A stretch of 5,668 nt of DNA, taken from Thermoactinomycetaceae bacterium (GTDB taxonomy: Bacteria > Bacillota > Bacilli > Thermoactinomycetales > Thermoactinomycetaceae). This document shows, piece after piece, positions 4,226 through 5,668 of the stretch. The notes below the pieces were generated by a model that was not told where the DNA came from, ran no database searches, and worked only from the letters and a program-made list of their open reading frames with translations. The DNA lies in NCBI GenBank assembly GCA_025449475.1, contig JANWJM010000150.1, forward strand, positions 1 through 5,668, given 5' to 3'. Numbering within the stretch: the first letter of the stretch is position 1; the number at the start of each line of letters is the position of its first letter. The translations under genes were made by a program, and so were the position numbers.

Positions 4226-5668
4226 ATGTCCAAGAAAGTCATTGGTGCTGAAGAAGCAATAAATCTCATCCCCGATCATGCTGCATTGACAGTAGAGGGA
4301 TCGGGTGGCGGACTACTTGAGCCTGATTTACTATTGAAGACACTCGAACAACGGTTTTTACAGACAGGTAGTCCCCGAAATCTCACCTTGATTCATTGTA
4401 CAGGAATCGGGGATCGAAAAAATGGGGGCATTGGGCATCTGGCACATAAGAACTTGGTCAAACGAGTGATCGCAGGAAATTGGGCGATGGCACCAGGAAT
4501 GGGAAAATTAGCATTAGCGAATGAGATTGAAGCCTATAATTTCCCACAAGGGGTCATGTCCAAACTGTTTCGCGAAATCGCAAGTGGAATGCCCGGGATT
4601 ATCACAAAAGTTGGATTGGAAACGTTTATTGACCCAAGATATGAAGGTGGAAAGCTAAATGAAGTAACTAAGGAATCACTTGTAAAATTGATTGAATTAG
4701 AAGGAGAAAAATATCTTTTTTATCCTCGATTCCCGATTGACTACACATTTATTCGGGCAACAACGGCTGATGAAGATGGAAATCTAACGATTGAAGAAGA
4801 AGGAGCACGCCTTGAACTCTTATCGATGGCACAAGCAACAAAGAATTCAGGCGGTGTTGTCATTGCTCAAGTAAAGAGATTGGCGAAATCGGGCACATTG
4901 CCTGCGAATCTAGTGGTGGTTCCCGGAATTATGGTCGATTATATTGTCCTGCATCCAGAACAGCATCAAACGGTTGAAAGCGAATACAATCCGTCGTTTA
5001 GTGGGCATATCCAAGTTCCGATCAAGCGAATTGAGCCTATGCCTCTGAATCATCGCAAAATTGTAGCTAGAAGAGCCTTTCAGGAGCTTCAACCGGGTAG
5101 TGTCGTTAATTTAGGAGTAGGTATGGCGGATGGTGTCGCCAATGTTGCCGCAGAGGAGGGGATTTTGGATCAAATTACATTCACGATTGAACAGGGGTTA
5201 GTTGGTGGAATTCCTGCAAGAGGTCTGATTTTTGGGGTATCGTATAATCCATCTGCAATCATTGATCAACCGTATCAATTTGATTTCTATCATGGTGGCG
5301 GATTGGATATCACCTTCCTCGGCGCAGGAGAAATTGACAAAAATGGAAATGTAAACGTTAGCAAATTTGGTCCAAACTTGATTGGAACAGGTGGATTCGT
5401 GGATATCTCACAAAATACAAAAAAAGTTGTTTTTTGCTGCACGTTTACGACAGGCGGATTGGAAACTTCTATCACCGATGGCAAACTCACCATTGTGAAA
5501 GAGGGACGGAATCCCAAGTTCGTATCCGCAGTTGAACAAATTACATTTAATAGTCAATATGCCAAACGAAGAAACCAAGAAGTTTTGTTTGTCACGGAAC
5601 GAGCAGTATTTAAGGCAACAGAAAACGGAATCCTTCTTACCGAAATTGCGCCAGGTGTTGATTTGCAA
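4226..5668 (+). CDS. Acyl-CoA:acetate/3-ketoacid CoA-transferase, PCT/YdiF family (3' end outside window)
   Basis: A cytoplasmic family I CoA-transferase with alpha and beta halves fused in one chain, as in propionate CoA-transferase and E. coli YdiF. It moves CoA from a donor such as acetyl-CoA to a carboxylic acid through a glutamyl-CoA intermediate. The frame is open from ATG 4226 to the last base: 481 codons of an expected 515-540. GAGGG (4216-4220) lies 5 nt upstream. Alpha half, about 1-265: VEGSGGGLLEPDLLL, SPRNLTLIHCTGIGD, EAYNFPQGVMSKLFREIA, GLETFIDPRYEGGK. Beta half from about 285: VVNLGVGMADGVANVAAEEG, then FTIEQGLVGGIP with the catalytic Glu322, then FYHGGGLDITFLGAGEID, GNVNVSKFG and GTGGFVDIS. 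The usual FxGTFT segment reads FCCTFTTGG. All key family residues I can place are present. As the acid-activating enzyme it probably starts the pathway with the neighbouring hydratase and SDR. The acid used is not evident. Confidence 0.93.
   Translation, partial: MSKKVIGAEEAINLIPDHAALTVEGSGGGLLEPDLLLKTLEQRFLQTGSPRNLTLIHCTGIGDRKNGGIGHLAHKNLVKRVIAGNWAMAPGMGKLALANEIEAYNFPQGVMSKLFREIASGMPGIITKVGLETFIDPRYEGGKLNEVTKESLVKLIELEGEKYLFYPRFPIDYTFIRATTADEDGNLTIEEEGARLELLSMAQATKNSGGVVIAQVKRLAKSGTLPANLVVVPGIMVDYIVLHPEQHQTVESEYNPSFSGHIQVPIKRIEPMPLNHRKIVARRAFQELQPGSVVNLGVGMADGVANVAAEEGILDQITFTIEQGLVGGIPARGLIFGVSYNPSAIIDQPYQFDFYHGGGLDITFLGAGEIDKNGNVNVSKFGPNLIGTGGFVDISQNTKKVVFCCTFTTGGLETSITDGKLTIVKEGRNPKFVSAVEQITFNSQYAKRRNQEVLFVTERAVFKATENGILLTEIAPGVDLQ

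Overview
The window looks like chromosome from a low-to-mid GC Gram-positive bacterium, most likely Bacillales. The evidence is strong AGGAGG-type ribosome binding sites, a lipobox-bearing binding protein, A/T-rich promoter sequences, TTG and possibly CTG start codons, and Firmicutes-style protein sequences. All genes read on the + strand. I see no tRNA, rRNA, CRISPR array, transposase or phage gene.

Region 1 (1-2000) is the end of a sugar ABC-transporter operon: the 3' part of an RbsC/RhaP/LsrD-class permease, then a lipoprotein substrate-binding protein that resembles RhaS (rhamnose) more than LsrB (autoinducer-2). It closes with a strong rho-independent terminator at 1972-2000. The ATPase and second permease are presumably upstream of the window.

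Region 2 (2001-2208) is intergenic. It holds an 81-nt imperfect inverted repeat (2032-2112), a sigma-A-like promoter (about 2120-2147) and a LacI/CcpA-type operator (2157-2170) at the expected transcription start.

Region 3 (2209-5668, running off the end) is a tight catabolic operon: a classical SDR oxidoreductase, a single-domain cupin, an enoyl-CoA hydratase/isomerase, and a large PCT/YdiF-type acyl-CoA:acetate CoA-transferase whose last 40 or so residues lie beyond the window. A perfect 14-bp palindrome closely related to the first operator lies between cupin and hydratase, just after a possible extended -10 promoter. One LacI-family protein (or CcpA) may therefore control both the operon start and an internal promoter.

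Inferred logic: the CoA-transferase activates a short carboxylic acid using acetyl-CoA or another donor, the crotonase-fold enzyme hydrates or isomerises the thioester, and the SDR does a hydroxy/keto redox step. The cupin may be an isomerase, a dioxygenase or a sensor. The substrate cannot be read from the sequence. Whether the neighbouring sugar transporter feeds the pathway is open, because a terminator separates the two units.
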